Positions 19,302-28,757 of a DNA stretch of 64,000 nucleotides are shown here, piece by piece. The notes below the pieces were generated by a model, which saw nothing but the letters and a program-made list of their open reading frames with translations, was not told where the DNA came from and made no database searches. Numbering within the stretch: the stretch's first letter is position 1; the number at the start of each line of letters is the position of its first letter. Both the position numbers and the translations under genes were made by a program. The DNA is from Mucilaginibacter sp. KACC 22063 (GTDB lineage: Bacteria; Bacteroidota; Bacteroidia; Sphingobacteriales; Sphingobacteriaceae): contig NZ_CP117877.1 of NCBI RefSeq assembly GCF_028736115.1, positions 3,038,001 to 3,102,000 of the forward strand, given 5' to 3'.

Positions 19302-20483
19302 ATGTTTCATATTGCAGGGATCATCATCTCTTTATTTCTTGTTTTACTGCTTGCCACAAAAAAAGGGAAATCAACAGCTGATTTTATTTTGGCCACATGG
19401 TTAGTTATTATTTCGTTCCATTTGTTGGCTTATTACCTGTTAACCTCCGGTTACTTTGTAAAATTCCCGTTCCTTTTGGGGTTTGAAATTCCTGTCCCGC
19501 TTATTCATGGGCCTTTTTTATACCTATACATTGCCGCCTTAACCAATCAAAGAAGCCGAACGCTGCCTTGGTTTATCCATTTCATTCCGGCCATTGCAGC
19601 ATATATTTTGTTAGTGAATTTTTACAGCCTGCCTTATAGTGAGCAGGTCAGCGTTTATCAAAACAATGGAGTTGGATATGAGCGGCTACTTTCAATCATA
19701 CGTTTTCCAATTATACCTTCGGGTGTAATTTACGTTATCGGTTCGCTGATTTTATTAAGAAAACACAGCAAAAATATCTCTGCACAGTTTTCACATTTAG
19801 AAAAGATCAATCTGAACTGGATAATTTATCTTACCGCAGGAATGGGTAGCATTTGGTTATCCATTATTTTCAGGCAAGAAACATTAACTTTTATCCTCGT
19901 CGATTTATTTATTCTGTTTATAGGCTATTTCGGTATAAAACAGGTTGGTATTTTTTCTGATCAAAGCACTGAAAACACATCGGACGACAATTTAAATGAT
20001 ACAGAAATTAATAGTGTTGATTCCCTAATTAAAGGCAGTGAGAAGATCAAATATCAGACTACGCTTTTGGATAATGAAGTTATTTCGAAAGTCCACATGC
20101 AGTTAAGTCTGTTGATGGAAAACGAAAAGCTCTATACCGATCCTGAATTAAAATTAGACGAACTTGCTAAGCGCTTGGCCGTAAATGGCAATACCTTATC
20201 CCAGGTAATTAATTCTGTAGAGCAGAGAAACTTCTACGATTACATCAACCACCTGCGTATAAACGAATTTAAAAGAATGGTAACCCTGCCTGAAAATAGC
20301 AGGTTTACGCTTCTATCCATTGCTTTCGAAGCGGGGTTTAACTCTAAGACCTCATTCAACCGGAACTTTAAAAAGGCAACCGGACTTTCGCCGAAGGCAT
20401 ATTGCCAGCAAGAGAAAATACGATTAGCAGAACAGGGCCAAGTAAAAGAGACCACCTTACCATTTGGCACCTCTTCCATTTAA
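19302..20483 (+). CDS. Membrane-anchored AraC-family regulator
   Basis: A 393-residue protein with about seven predicted membrane segments in residues 1-225 and an acidic linker (DQSTENTSDDN). An AraC DNA-binding domain follows (about 270-375), ending in FNSKTSFNRNFKKATGLSPKAY. This layout of a membrane sensor fused to AraC is frequent in Bacteroidota and suggests direct signalling from membrane to DNA. The small membrane protein gene 63 bp downstream may be its target or partner. The ligand is unknown. Confidence 0.9.
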   Translation: MFHIAGIIISLFLVLLLATKKGKSTADFILATWLVIISFHLLAYYLLTSGYFVKFPFLLGFEIPVPLIHGPFLYLYIAALTNQRSRTLPWFIHFIPAIAAYILLVNFYSLPYSEQVSVYQNNGVGYERLLSIIRFPIIPSGVIYVIGSLILLRKHSKNISAQFSHLEKINLNWIIYLTAGMGSIWLSIIFRQETLTFILVDLFILFIGYFGIKQVGIFSDQSTENTSDDNLNDTEINSVDSLIKGSEKIKYQTTLLDNEVISKVHMQLSLLMENEKLYTDPELKLDELAKRLAVNGNTLSQVINSVEQRNFYDYINHLRINEFKRMVTLPENSRFTLLSIAFEAGFNSKTSFNRNFKKATGLSPKAYCQQEKIRLAEQGQVKETTLPFGTSSI

Positions 20484-20546
20484 GTTGATGCTTTCTTTGT
20501 AATGAACATCCTTAACAGGGTTTATTATTATTAACAACAAATTTAA

Positions 20547-21158
20547 ATGAAGAAACTACGCCTCATCTTATTGGCACTGCTATCAGTACTTATTGGCCTT
20601 TATCCCCTATTTTATTATTTGAACAAAGGATTCGGGTTATTAAAATCGAAGCCGGCTGCAATTGTTGCAAACGCTGTTTGGCATACTTCTTTTTATATAC
20701 ACATTACATTTGGCGGAATCGCACTACTTATAGGCTGGATGCAGTTCAGTCCGAAGATTAGGGATAAAAGGATAACATTGCACAGGCAAATTGGCAAAAT
20801 TTATATCGTTTCTGTTCTGTTGAGCGCACTCGCCGGATTTTATATTGCGTTTTATGCAATGACGGGCGCCCCAGCAGCTTTAGGCTTTATAAGCCTGAGC
20901 ATTATCTGGTTTTATACAACACTGATGGGATATCTCCGTATCGTAAAAGGTAATCTGATTCAGCATCAAAAAATGATGATTTATAGCTATGCCTGCTGCT
21001 TTGCAGCCGTTACTCTAAGGCTTTGGCTACCTATTTTAAGCATTATATTTGGCAACTTCGAAACAGCATACATTATTGTAGCCTGGTGGTGTTGGATACC
21101 TAATTTGATTGTAGCGTATTTTATAATAAGAAAGACTGTTTATACCAAGCTGCAATAG
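20547..21158 (+). CDS. DUF2306-family membrane protein
   Basis: A 203-residue integral membrane protein with about six segments. Conserved DUF2306 features are histidines at HITFGGIALLIGWMQF, LHRQIGKIY and IQHQKMMIYSY, which may bind metal or haem; the family has no assigned biochemical role. It follows the membrane AraC regulator on the same strand. Confidence 0.85.
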   Translation: MKKLRLILLALLSVLIGLYPLFYYLNKGFGLLKSKPAAIVANAVWHTSFYIHITFGGIALLIGWMQFSPKIRDKRITLHRQIGKIYIVSVLLSALAGFYIAFYAMTGAPAALGFISLSIIWFYTTLMGYLRIVKGNLIQHQKMMIYSYACCFAAVTLRLWLPILSIIFGNFETAYIIVAWWCWIPNLIVAYFIIRKTVYTKLQ

Positions 21159-21349
21159 CAATACCTGCATAACCTATCCATATTCTTGTTTAGAATAAGG
21201 TTTTGTATAAGGATTAGAGACTTAGCATAGTCACTTTGGAAGTTGACAATTCAATTTGTTTACTGCTTGAATCATATTCATGCTGCAAAGAAGGTAGGGT
21301 TGAGAATATCTAAGAATATTAAGTATATTGTGTATAGCTTTATTAAACC

Positions 21350-22510
21350 ATGACCAATCATAGTATCGATAGTTTAAAACTGTATAAAAGTCATATTGAC
21401 TCGCTAAATAAAATTATTGCAGCAATGCATAATAACAAGAGCGCTTTTAAGATCGATGAGGCCTCTGTACAAGCAGCTTTAATTGTTGCAGCCACAACTT
21501 TATTCACTGTTATTGTTGGATTTGTATTTAAGGACTATCTAATTCCTGGTTGGATTGAAAAAAGAGCTGCCAGTCGAACTGGCCAAGCATTATTCCAGCT
21601 CTACAAGGTCAACCTTTTTCGTTCGGCCAATGCTATTAATAACCGACTGCATGAGATTTATCGGACCCGATCACATTATTTATGGAGCAATGCTCCACTA
21701 AATACCTTTTACGACTACAAATACAAAAGCTCCATTTACCGACTTTGCGTACTTATGGGTTGGATCAGGGCTTATCGCGTTCTGGAATCGTCAATGACCA
21801 TTGCCAAAAGCGATACTAAATTCCACGAAATTTCCGGATGTATCAATTCACTTGAATCTGCATTGGCAGATGGACAACGAATTGAAATGTATGTAGCGAA
21901 GGCTCTTTTTACAATTGCGAAAGTCAGGTCCGATTCTATTCCAGCCGATATTCTGGAGAAGTTTTCAGTCGAACTGGATCATCTCGTCATCCAGTACTTG
22001 CAGTATAATGTGCTGGATTATATTGCGGATCTCTCTACAGAGCAGCAATATGCTTTTATTGCCGATCTTGAAAAACTCCTAGCCACACTCAAAATCAAAC
22101 ATGAACCATTGGAAGCCAATAGGGAATTAATCATCAAAGAAGTGTCTGTTAAACTTGGACTAATTTATCGTGATTGGCAGCAAGGTATAGGTGACCTGAT
22201 GTTGCAAAAGGACGAGCAGACCTATAATGTTATTAGTTATAAGACCTTTGAAGAATACTGGGAAATGAAGGAAGACACTTCGGAAAAGAAGTGGCTGAAA
22301 CGAGCCGAAGTAATGTTCGAAAATCTCGATTTGCGTGTAGATCAACAAAGCGATTCCCGTATCGAACAACTCAAATTGGTATATGCCAGTATTTACAGAC
22401 TATTAAATGCCTTGTATACAACTAAAACTAGTATAAGCCCGATCAGTCAGAAAGATTTTAATAAAATTCCAGTGACCATTGATAGCCCCAGGAAATCACA
22501 GAAAACATGA
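21350..22510 (+). CDS. Hypothetical membrane protein
   Basis: A 386-residue protein that I do not recognise. It has one probable membrane segment (about residues 46-66: ALIVAATTLFTVIVGFVF), a short N-terminal part and a long helical, charged C-terminal part. It is flanked by 190 bp and 280 bp of non-coding sequence and so stands alone. Just beyond its stop, the +1 frame stays open for 43 codons (see next entry), so the true C-terminus may be altered. Confidence 0.6.
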   Translation: MTNHSIDSLKLYKSHIDSLNKIIAAMHNNKSAFKIDEASVQAALIVAATTLFTVIVGFVFKDYLIPGWIEKRAASRTGQALFQLYKVNLFRSANAINNRLHEIYRTRSHYLWSNAPLNTFYDYKYKSSIYRLCVLMGWIRAYRVLESSMTIAKSDTKFHEISGCINSLESALADGQRIEMYVAKALFTIAKVRSDSIPADILEKFSVELDHLVIQYLQYNVLDYIADLSTEQQYAFIADLEKLLATLKIKHEPLEANRELIIKEVSVKLGLIYRDWQQGIGDLMLQKDEQTYNVISYKTFEEYWEMKEDTSEKKWLKRAEVMFENLDLRVDQQSDSRIEQLKLVYASIYRLLNALYTTKTSISPISQKDFNKIPVTIDSPRKSQKT

Positions 22511-22640
22511 CACACTTAATTCAGCCAGAATAAAAGGGCTTTTAGATATTGCAGCTGGAATAGATATTCTAATAGACACTAAATCCAAGACTTTGGTTGA
22601 GGAGAATAAAATGACGGGTAAACTTAAAAGCTGGTTTTAG
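22476..22640 (+). pseudogene. Possible frameshifted or remnant coding tail
   Basis: In another frame overlapping the end of the preceding gene, a stretch encodes RIKGLLDIAAGIDILIDTKS then KTLVEENKMTGKLKSWF before a TAG at 22638. It has no good start codon but looks protein-like (regular hydrophobic spacing, Lys-rich end). It may be a frameshifted continuation of the upstream gene or the remnant of a lost gene. Confidence 0.3.
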
Positions 22641-22678
22641 ATCGGCCATTCCTAAAGCCATACTCTTTCTACAAAACA

Positions 22679-22707
22679 AGAAAGGAGCAGCTCGCCTGCT
22701 CCTTTCT
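22679..22707. terminator. Bidirectional hairpin terminator
   Basis: A 12-bp perfect stem (AGAAAGGAGCAG and complement) with loop CTCGC lies between the converging hypothetical gene and the minus-strand glycosyltransferase. The T-run is short. Confidence 0.65.
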
Positions 22708-22791
22708 ATGTATTAACTTTAAACTATTGCATGAAAAAACCGATGCAAAAGTGATGTCTTAGTATTGGTTCTGTGTAAGCCTTATATTAAG

Positions 22792-23802
22792 TTATTGTAC
22801 CAACAAAGGCTGTTTGGCGGCATGCCGCGCAAATATGGTATCCAGTACCTGCTGGGTTTGGTCGGGGTAATTTACCTGTATTACCTGCCCGTTTTGCAAC
22901 CAGTTGGTAATCACCTCGTCGTGTTTGGCTTTTAAGCTTTTTATTACCGTTACCCCCATCGATTTTAAGGCAGCGGCGTTCAGCTGCTGCTCGTACTGGT
23001 TTTTCATCGGGATAACCAATAGTTTCTTTTTCATAAACAGGGCTTCGGCGGGTGTTTCAAAACCTGCACCGCACAATACCCCGGCAGACGTTGCCATGCT
23101 ATGGATAAACTCCTCGTTATTGATGGGTTGTATGCTGATGTGCTTATGCTTAAACGCCTTTTTGTTGTGTTTTGAAAACACATCCCATTGCACCTGCTTA
23201 AACTTCGACAGCTTTTCAATCAGCTTGTCGTCGTCAAATGCAGGCAGGTAAACCGTATAGTGACCGCGGTTTTCTACCAGCTGCTCACGCACCTGTTTGC
23301 GTATCACCGGGGTATAAATATTCCCGGCAAAAGACTTAAAGTGGAAACCGTACTGTTCGGTAACAGGGGCGTACTGTTTTAGTATCAGCTTACCGATCAT
23401 ATCATCAGAATCAGCCTTAGGCACATTTTGCGCCAGCACCGCCGACTGGTGACTTAAGCCAATGCAGGTTTTATTTTTAAGATAACATGCCCATGCCGAT
23501 ACAGGTTCAAAATCGCAGAGTACTAAGTCGTATTCTTCAACGGGTAACTGGTTAACCTCTTTTAAAAACTTACGGAAGTTTGATTTATAGAATGTTCGCC
23601 ACAGGTCTACCCCGCCGCTTTTACCAAAAATAAAGCCCATACCATGAAACTTGTATTTCACTGGGAAAGGCAATTTCAAATCACCCTGTATGCCGCTTAC
23701 CACTACATCCACCTCGGCCATTTGCTGCAACCGCGGAACAATGTCCATTGAGCGGCTTAAATGTCCGTTACCTGTACCCTGTATGGCATATAGCACCTTC
23801 AT
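22792..23802 (-). CDS. Glycosyltransferase of the MJ1255/UGT-like family
   Basis: A 336-residue GT-B-fold protein. It starts MKVLYAIQGTGNGHLSRS, the glycine-rich N-terminal loop shared with MurG-like (GT28) enzymes, and has a C-terminal donor-binding region around GVLCGAGFETPAEALFMKKK (about 240-265). It probably transfers a sugar to a lipid or small acceptor on the cytoplasmic face. The acceptor and donor cannot be told from sequence. A small receiver-like gene lies 65 bp upstream on the same strand. Confidence 0.82.
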   Translation of the reverse strand: MKVLYAIQGTGNGHLSRSMDIVPRLQQMAEVDVVVSGIQGDLKLPFPVKYKFHGMGFIFGKSGGVDLWRTFYKSNFRKFLKEVNQLPVEEYDLVLCDFEPVSAWACYLKNKTCIGLSHQSAVLAQNVPKADSDDMIGKLILKQYAPVTEQYGFHFKSFAGNIYTPVIRKQVREQLVENRGHYTVYLPAFDDDKLIEKLSKFKQVQWDVFSKHNKKAFKHKHISIQPINNEEFIHSMATSAGVLCGAGFETPAEALFMKKKLLVIPMKNQYEQQLNAAALKSMGVTVIKSLKAKHDEVITNWLQNGQVIQVNYPDQTQQVLDTIFARHAAKQPLLVQ

Positions 23803-23867
23803 TTTTTGATAAATTTATTAAAGATGCAGGATTTGTGTTAACTAAACATCAACAGGCAGTTAAGTTG

Positions 23868-24164
23868 TTAAGTCGTTAATTTAAGGGCTTCAAAAATCTC
23901 GGCAAACAACAATCCGCTACCGCCACCGTAATGCCTTACCACAGGTATAGTTTTGCTGTGCTCAAAGAAGTTATTTTCTTCAGCTTCGGTAAGGCCGCTT
24001 CCCAGTAAAACAAGGTCAAACTTACCGCTATCTATCATTTCATTTGCTTCCGTTATATTGCTCACACCAATAGCATTATACGTCTCATTGTTTTTAATGA
24101 GGCGTATAATGGTGGCCAGTATATCCTGATGTGTGCAAATAACCAGTATCTCTGTTTTTTCCAT
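23868..24164 (-). CDS. Short receiver-like protein
   Basis: A 98-residue protein with the first three strands of a response-regulator receiver fold: ILVICTHQD at the N-terminus, then FDLVLLGSGL where the phospho-acceptor strand would be. The usual Asp is replaced by a Gly-Ser stretch and the protein is shorter than the normal 115-120 residues. It is probably a degenerate, non-phosphorylated receiver. The function is unknown. Confidence 0.55.
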   Translation of the reverse strand: MEKTEILVICTHQDILATIIRLIKNNETYNAIGVSNITEANEMIDSGKFDLVLLGSGLTEAEENNFFEHSKTIPVVRHYGGGSGLLFAEIFEALKLTT

Positions 24165-24174
24165 AGGTAATTTA

Positions 24175-24888
24175 TTAACCTAACATAGGTACTTCCATCA
24201 ACAATGCCTGCGCATCTTCACTTGCCTTAATATTGAAGCTTTCGGCTTCCCATATACCAAAGCCGTCGCGCTGGCTTAACTGGGTTCCGTCTATTTCAAG
24301 CTTACCGCTTAAAACAAATACATATACACCGTTTGCTTTATCTTTAAGCTGATACTCAATTTCTGTCCCTTTATCAAGGCTCCCCATGTGGAACCAGGCA
24401 TTCTGGTAAATCCATACACCTTCATCGTCAGCATTTGGGGATAAGATCTGGTGCAGTTTATTTTTCTCTTTAAGATCAATTTGAATTTGATCATACCGTG
24501 GCTGTACATTCCGTTTGTTTGGAAATAACCAGATCTGTAAAAACTTTACAGGCTCGCCTTCTTTATGATTATACTCTGAGTGGTATATACCCGTACCGGC
24601 ACTCATTACCTGTATTTCTCCTTGTTTAATTACAGCTTCGTTACCCATACTATCGCGGTGGATTAACTCGCCTTCCAGCGGAATGGAAATGATTTCCATA
24701 TTATCGTGCGGGTGTTCGCCAAAGCCTCTCGAACCTGCTACCGTATCGTCATTTAAAACGCGTAATGCACCAAAGTTCATCCTATCGGGATTATAATAAC
24801 CTGCGAAACTAAATGTATGATGACTTTTTAACCAACCATGGTCAGCAAATCCACGTGTTGCTGCCTGATGTAAAACTGTTTTTGCCAT
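24175..24888 (-). CDS. Pirin-family protein
   Basis: A 237-residue bicupin. The N-terminal cupin has the pirin signature SHHTFSFAGYYNPDRMNFG and FGEHPHDNMEIISIPLEGEL with the metal-binding His and Glu residues. The C-terminal cupin is less conserved, as usual. Bacterial pirins of this kind (YhhW-like) can act as quercetinases or redox-linked regulators; the role here is not determined. Confidence 0.93.
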   Translation of the reverse strand: MAKTVLHQAATRGFADHGWLKSHHTFSFAGYYNPDRMNFGALRVLNDDTVAGSRGFGEHPHDNMEIISIPLEGELIHRDSMGNEAVIKQGEIQVMSAGTGIYHSEYNHKEGEPVKFLQIWLFPNKRNVQPRYDQIQIDLKEKNKLHQILSPNADDEGVWIYQNAWFHMGSLDKGTEIEYQLKDKANGVYVFVLSGKLEIDGTQLSQRDGFGIWEAESFNIKASEDAQALLMEVPMLG

Positions 24889-24909
24889 TGTTGTAGTGAT
24901 TTAACAATA

Positions 24910-24917
24910 CAAAAGTA
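24910..24917 (-). promoter_or_regulatory. -7 promoter box for the pirin gene
   Basis: On the minus strand TACTTTTG matches TAnnTTTG exactly, 22 bp before the pirin start. No good -33 TTG is seen at normal spacing. Confidence 0.4.
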
Positions 24918-24985
24918 TACCCTTTGCAACCGTGCACACTTGATGTAGGTTAAGAAATGAAACCCTGCAACAATTGTTTATTAAA

Positions 24986-25024
24986 TAAGAAAAGCCATAA
25001 TGCGAATGCATTATGGTCTTTCTT
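24986..25024 (-). terminator. Terminator of the SGNH/GH76 unit
   Basis: A 9-bp core stem (CCATAATGC/GCATTATGG, loop GAAT) is extended by A-rich and T-rich arms, 18 bp after the SGNH hydrolase stop on the minus strand. Confidence 0.7.
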
Positions 25025-25041
25025 AAAATCCGCTTATTTAT

Positions 25042-25776
25042 TTACAAAGCCTTATTGATCGCCTGTTTTGCCAACGGTTCCATGATCTTGTAACCGTCAG
25101 GGTTAGGGTGTACACCATCCGGCGATAGCTTTTCAGGCAGCCCCTTTTGGCCGTCAACCATCGCCGAATAGTAATCAAGATATACCAGATGCTTTTTAGC
25201 AGAATATTCCTTAATCATGTTATTTAACTCGATCACTTTATCAGAAGGATCAATCTCCGGCCGCCATCTGAAATGATTTGCCGGAAGCACCGAGCAAAGC
25301 ACCACTTTAATACCGGCTTCTTTAGCCAGTATTGCCATTGATTGTATGTTGCCAAAAACTTCGGGTAAAGTGATGGGGCCGTTATTCTGTGCAATATCAT
25401 TGATACCCGCCAGGATAACTACCACTTTAGGATGCAGGTTAATTACATCCTGACGGAACCGCACCAGCATCTGTGTAGTGGTTTGCCCGCTAATACCACG
25501 ATCTATGTAATTATTTGATGAAAAGAATGATGAGTCGTTTTTAATCCAAAAATCAGTGATGGAATCGCCCATGTAAACAGCCACAGGATTGACGCCTGAG
25601 TTTCTTACCTGTTCATTGGCTTCTGCATAACGGTTCACATTTGCCCAATCGGCTGTACGCTTCGCTGGTTGCGGTTTCGGCCTGGCAGCGCTATCGGTCT
25701 TAGCGATCTGCGCATAAGAACTTCCGGCAATTAATAGCGGTAATGCAATGCCCGCTAATGTTTTTAATACGTTCAT
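25042..25776 (-). CDS. Secreted SGNH/GDSL hydrolase
   Basis: A 244-residue exported hydrolase. I chose the ATG at 25776, which gives a clean signal peptide ending SSYAQ. Block I is YMGDSITDFW with nucleophile Ser72, block III is LAGINDIAQN, and the Asp/His pair lies in SPDGVHPNPDGY. Relatives include carbohydrate esterases and acetylhydrolases. It is 36 bp downstream of a GH76 mannanase gene on the same strand, so it may deacetylate mannan-type glycans; that link is inferred. Confidence 0.88.
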   Translation of the reverse strand: MNVLKTLAGIALPLLIAGSSYAQIAKTDSAARPKPQPAKRTADWANVNRYAEANEQVRNSGVNPVAVYMGDSITDFWIKNDSSFFSSNNYIDRGISGQTTTQMLVRFRQDVINLHPKVVVILAGINDIAQNNGPITLPEVFGNIQSMAILAKEAGIKVVLCSVLPANHFRWRPEIDPSDKVIELNNMIKEYSAKKHLVYLDYYSAMVDGQKGLPEKLSPDGVHPNPDGYKIMEPLAKQAINKAL

Positions 25777-25812
25777 AAGTGATTGCAATATTAAGTACTA
25801 AGTATTAACTTA

Positions 25813-26892
25813 TTATTTCTTTAGCGCATCAATTTGCGCTAATCGCGCGTAGATCTCCATCATGGCACCCTGATCTATCAATCTTTTAACCGGCCTGCCG
25901 CTAACCAGGTTATGCTTATCACGCTCGGTAAGCCAGATCTGCTCGGCATCTTTTTTATAAAAATCGATCCATTCAGGGTTACGGTCTACTTCATAAAGCG
26001 CCTGGTAACCCCGTAACATCACTGCATTAAACCAGTACTCGTTATTAGGCAACCGGCCATTTTTAAAAAAGTGAGCGATACCTGCCTTGGCTATCCTGCG
26101 TGCCTCTGTTAAATATTGTTGCTTCTTAGTTACCTGGTACAGCAGTACGTTTGATTGCAGCATGGTACCGATATTGTACGTATAAAATGCCTTGCCAATT
26201 TTATGCGTTTTGGTGTTGATGTTGTCCCAATAGATACCTTCGGGAGCTTGTAACCAGCGGTTAGTCCAGTTGTAAACGCTCATTGCATAATCGAGGTATG
26301 CTTTTTTATGGGTAAGCTTGTATAACTGCAATGCTATAATTACAGCCGGACCGTTTGAACAGGTATTTTTAGTATTAAGGTCGCCTTCTTTCCAGTAAAC
26401 GCCGCCACCCGTTACCGTATCAGTTCCGCTTAAAATGAACTTGTAAATAAGTTGAGCCTTATCTAAATATGTTTTGCGATGAGTACGATTGTAGGCATCT
26501 ATAAAAGTGATAGCCAGCCATTCGTTATCATCATAAAACCGGCTGCTTTTTCTTTCACTTAAAACATAATCCTGGTAGGCAGGTACCGGAGGTTCATCGC
26601 TGTAGTACTGATCAATGGCCTTTTCAACAGGCTGCATGTAACGTGCTCCTTTGTCTAAAGCTTCCATTTCATTAGCGCCCTGAACCATTGCCGTTAGCGG
26701 CCACAACCACGAGTGTGGATTTTCGTTCTTAGCTTCGGTTGTTTCGTAATAAAGCGACTTGCTGCTATCGCGAAGATAGTGGTTGACACTTTTATTAATA
26801 AGTTGAGCCCGATTGATATAATCAGATTGCGCTTTAGCATTACTTAAAAGTAAAAATGACAACAGCAGAAATAGTAGTTTTTTTAGCTTCAT
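25813..26892 (-). CDS. GH76-family glycoside hydrolase (putative alpha-1,6-mannanase)
   Basis: A 359-residue exported protein with signal peptide ending SNAKAQ; the ATG at 26892 gives the proper signal, while the longer frame does not. The paired acidic residues of GH76 are present in RFYDDNEWLAITF (Asp121, Asp122), with NTCSNGPAVIIALQLY and the repeated helical hairpins of an (alpha/alpha)6 barrel. GH76 enzymes cleave alpha-1,6-mannose backbones of fungal or bacterial mannans. It forms a unit with the downstream SGNH hydrolase. Confidence 0.88.
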   Translation of the reverse strand: MKLKKLLFLLLSFLLLSNAKAQSDYINRAQLINKSVNHYLRDSSKSLYYETTEAKNENPHSWLWPLTAMVQGANEMEALDKGARYMQPVEKAIDQYYSDEPPVPAYQDYVLSERKSSRFYDDNEWLAITFIDAYNRTHRKTYLDKAQLIYKFILSGTDTVTGGGVYWKEGDLNTKNTCSNGPAVIIALQLYKLTHKKAYLDYAMSVYNWTNRWLQAPEGIYWDNINTKTHKIGKAFYTYNIGTMLQSNVLLYQVTKKQQYLTEARRIAKAGIAHFFKNGRLPNNEYWFNAVMLRGYQALYEVDRNPEWIDFYKKDAEQIWLTERDKHNLVSGRPVKRLIDQGAMMEIYARLAQIDALKK

Positions 26893-27073
26893 AAAATCAG
26901 GCAGATAATAATTGGAAAGCACTAAGCAAATATTTAAGTTTATTAACGGTTGTTAATTACCAGTCAGAATTTATCGGGGTAATAAATTTCTTTTAGCTAA
27001 ACTACAAACTTTGCTTACATTACAATTAAGTATAACTATTATGTGACAAAAAAGGCCAGTCTTGTAACTGCTC

Positions 27074-27835
27074 TTAAATTGCCCCTATGCCTTCTGCAAC
27101 ACGGCAAGCCTCAATGGCATTGGTTACATTCAGTTTCTGAAAAATGTTTTGTCTGTGCCTGTTTATTGTATTTATGCTTAGTGAAAGCTGATCTGCAATC
27201 TCCTTACTCCGGCATCCCAGTTTAACCAGATGCAATATTTCCTTCTCCCTTGCTGATAAAATATCTGTAAACTTTTGTTGGTTGATGTCGATGATCTCAC
27301 CTGTCCGGTTATTAATGATCACTCCATCCGGAACGGCAAAACCCGAATGCTCATAAACGCGATTGTAAAGGCAAAGCGCCAGCCAGATGCTTTCGTCTTC
27401 AGAACTGTTAATGTACATCAGCCTGTGCTTAAAGGCTATATACTTACCTTCCGGGATTTTAACCCTCAGCCTTGTGATTACCTCAAAACAATGCCGATCA
27501 TCAATGCTTAAAGTATTTAACAGCTGAAAAAACTGCAATTCTAACCTATACTTCTTTTGCAGATCATCGGCATGTACACGGCTTAGTAATTCATCTTCCC
27601 AAATCGAGTTAATCTCTGATGGTTGGTTGTTCAGCTTAAGCTGCGCTGCTACAGCACCATAATAAATGTAGCTTTTACGCGCCTTCATGTCGCTAAGTAC
27701 GCTGATACAGTTTTCGAGGTTAGCGTACAGACCTGCAACCAGTTTTGCACTGTCGAGCTGTAACCCGGTAGTTAACGTTGCATTAAAGGTTTGTGACAGT
27801 AACTTTATGTCGAGCAGTTCGCGAATGTTCTCCAT
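27074..27835 (-). CDS. LuxR-type transcriptional regulator
   Basis: A 253-residue protein. The C-terminal HTH is complete: LSAREKEILHLVKLGCRSKE followed by SLSINTINRHRQNIFQKLNV. The N-terminal 180 residues contain no receiver phospho-acceptor or PAS motif that I can name. It is transcribed divergently from the DUF1349 gene, which may be its target. Confidence 0.88.
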   Translation of the reverse strand: MENIRELLDIKLLSQTFNATLTTGLQLDSAKLVAGLYANLENCISVLSDMKARKSYIYYGAVAAQLKLNNQPSEINSIWEDELLSRVHADDLQKKYRLELQFFQLLNTLSIDDRHCFEVITRLRVKIPEGKYIAFKHRLMYINSSEDESIWLALCLYNRVYEHSGFAVPDGVIINNRTGEIIDINQQKFTDILSAREKEILHLVKLGCRSKEIADQLSLSINTINRHRQNIFQKLNVTNAIEACRVAEGIGAI

Positions 27836-27858
27836 TTACTTATGGTTATTATTTACCA

Positions 27859-27889
27859 TTGAATTCAGTTTCAACAGTAAATAACTTTG
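27859..27889 (+). promoter_or_regulatory. Bacteroidota promoter upstream of the DUF1349 gene
   Basis: TTG at 27859-27861, a 20-bp spacer and TAACTTTG at 27882-27889 match the -33 TTG / -7 TAnnTTTG consensus of Bacteroidota. Transcription would start near 27896, about 40 bp before the ATG. Confidence 0.7.
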
Positions 27890-27935
27890 CGAACATACAA
27901 AAGCTGAAGCTAAGTCAGCTGATCATCAATTAAAC

Positions 27936-28583
27936 ATGAAAAGAATCTTTTTATTGCTAACCTTAATTATTGCTACCAACAAAATGATGGCACAAAGCCT
28001 TGAAAAAATGCAATGGTATAATGAGCCCGAACATTGGGAAATCAAGAACAACAGCCTGATTATGCAGGTAACACCTAAAAGTGATTACTGGCGGATATCA
28101 CATTATGGTTTTACTGTTGATGATGCCCCATTCTATTATTCAACTTACGGTGGCGAATTTGAAGCAAAAGTTAAGCTAACAGGCGCTTATAAAGCCAGAT
28201 TCGATCAGATGGGATTAATGTTACGAACCGACCACAAAAACTATATTAAAACAGGTGTAGAGTTTGTTGACGGCAAGTTTAATGTAAGTACCGTGGTTAC
28301 CCACGAAAAAAGTGACTGGAGTGTAACTACCTTAGATAAGGTGCCTCAATTTATCTGGATAAAGGTAGTGCGCCGCTTAGATGCACTTGAAATTTTCTAT
28401 TCCTTAGATGATAAAACTTACATCATGACCCGTAATGCACCGCTGCAAGATAACACCCCTGTAATGGTAGGCTTAATGGCGGCGTGCCCTGATGGCAATG
28501 GATTTGAGGCTAAATTTGAGAACTTTACAGTTAAACATTTACCAGACCAACGCAGGTTGGAATGGCTTAAAAATCATCAATAA
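27936..28583 (+). CDS. DUF1349 secreted protein
   Basis: A 215-residue exported protein with signal peptide ending KMMAQ. The rest is a DUF1349 concanavalin-like fold, recognised from WRISHYGFTVDDAPFYY, YDQMGLMLR-like FDQMGLMLRTDHKNYIKTG and the closing DGNGFEAKFENFTV. Despite an old link to enolase regulation, the family is better viewed as carbohydrate-binding or lectin-like. It lies opposite a LuxR regulator and has a good promoter. Confidence 0.85.
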   Translation: MKRIFLLLTLIIATNKMMAQSLEKMQWYNEPEHWEIKNNSLIMQVTPKSDYWRISHYGFTVDDAPFYYSTYGGEFEAKVKLTGAYKARFDQMGLMLRTDHKNYIKTGVEFVDGKFNVSTVVTHEKSDWSVTTLDKVPQFIWIKVVRRLDALEIFYSLDDKTYIMTRNAPLQDNTPVMVGLMAACPDGNGFEAKFENFTVKHLPDQRRLEWLKNHQ

Positions 28584-28591
28584 ACCTAAAC

Positions 28592-28618
28592 AGCATGGCT
28601 GCCATTAACAGCCATGCT
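28592..28618 (+). terminator. Hairpin after the DUF1349 gene
   Basis: A 10-bp perfect stem (AGCATGGCTG/CAGCCATGCT) with a 7-base loop, 9 bp after the stop. There is no T-run, so termination is uncertain. Confidence 0.4.
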
Positions 28619-28757
28619 ATCACAATCTGATTTGTAATAACACCGTACACAAGTGTTCGCTTACGTACACCTGAATATCTACTCAATATACTGATTAACA
28701 GTTAAATAAATATTAGGCTTAAAATTGGCTAAGTTTATCTCAGCTTACTTATCATCT

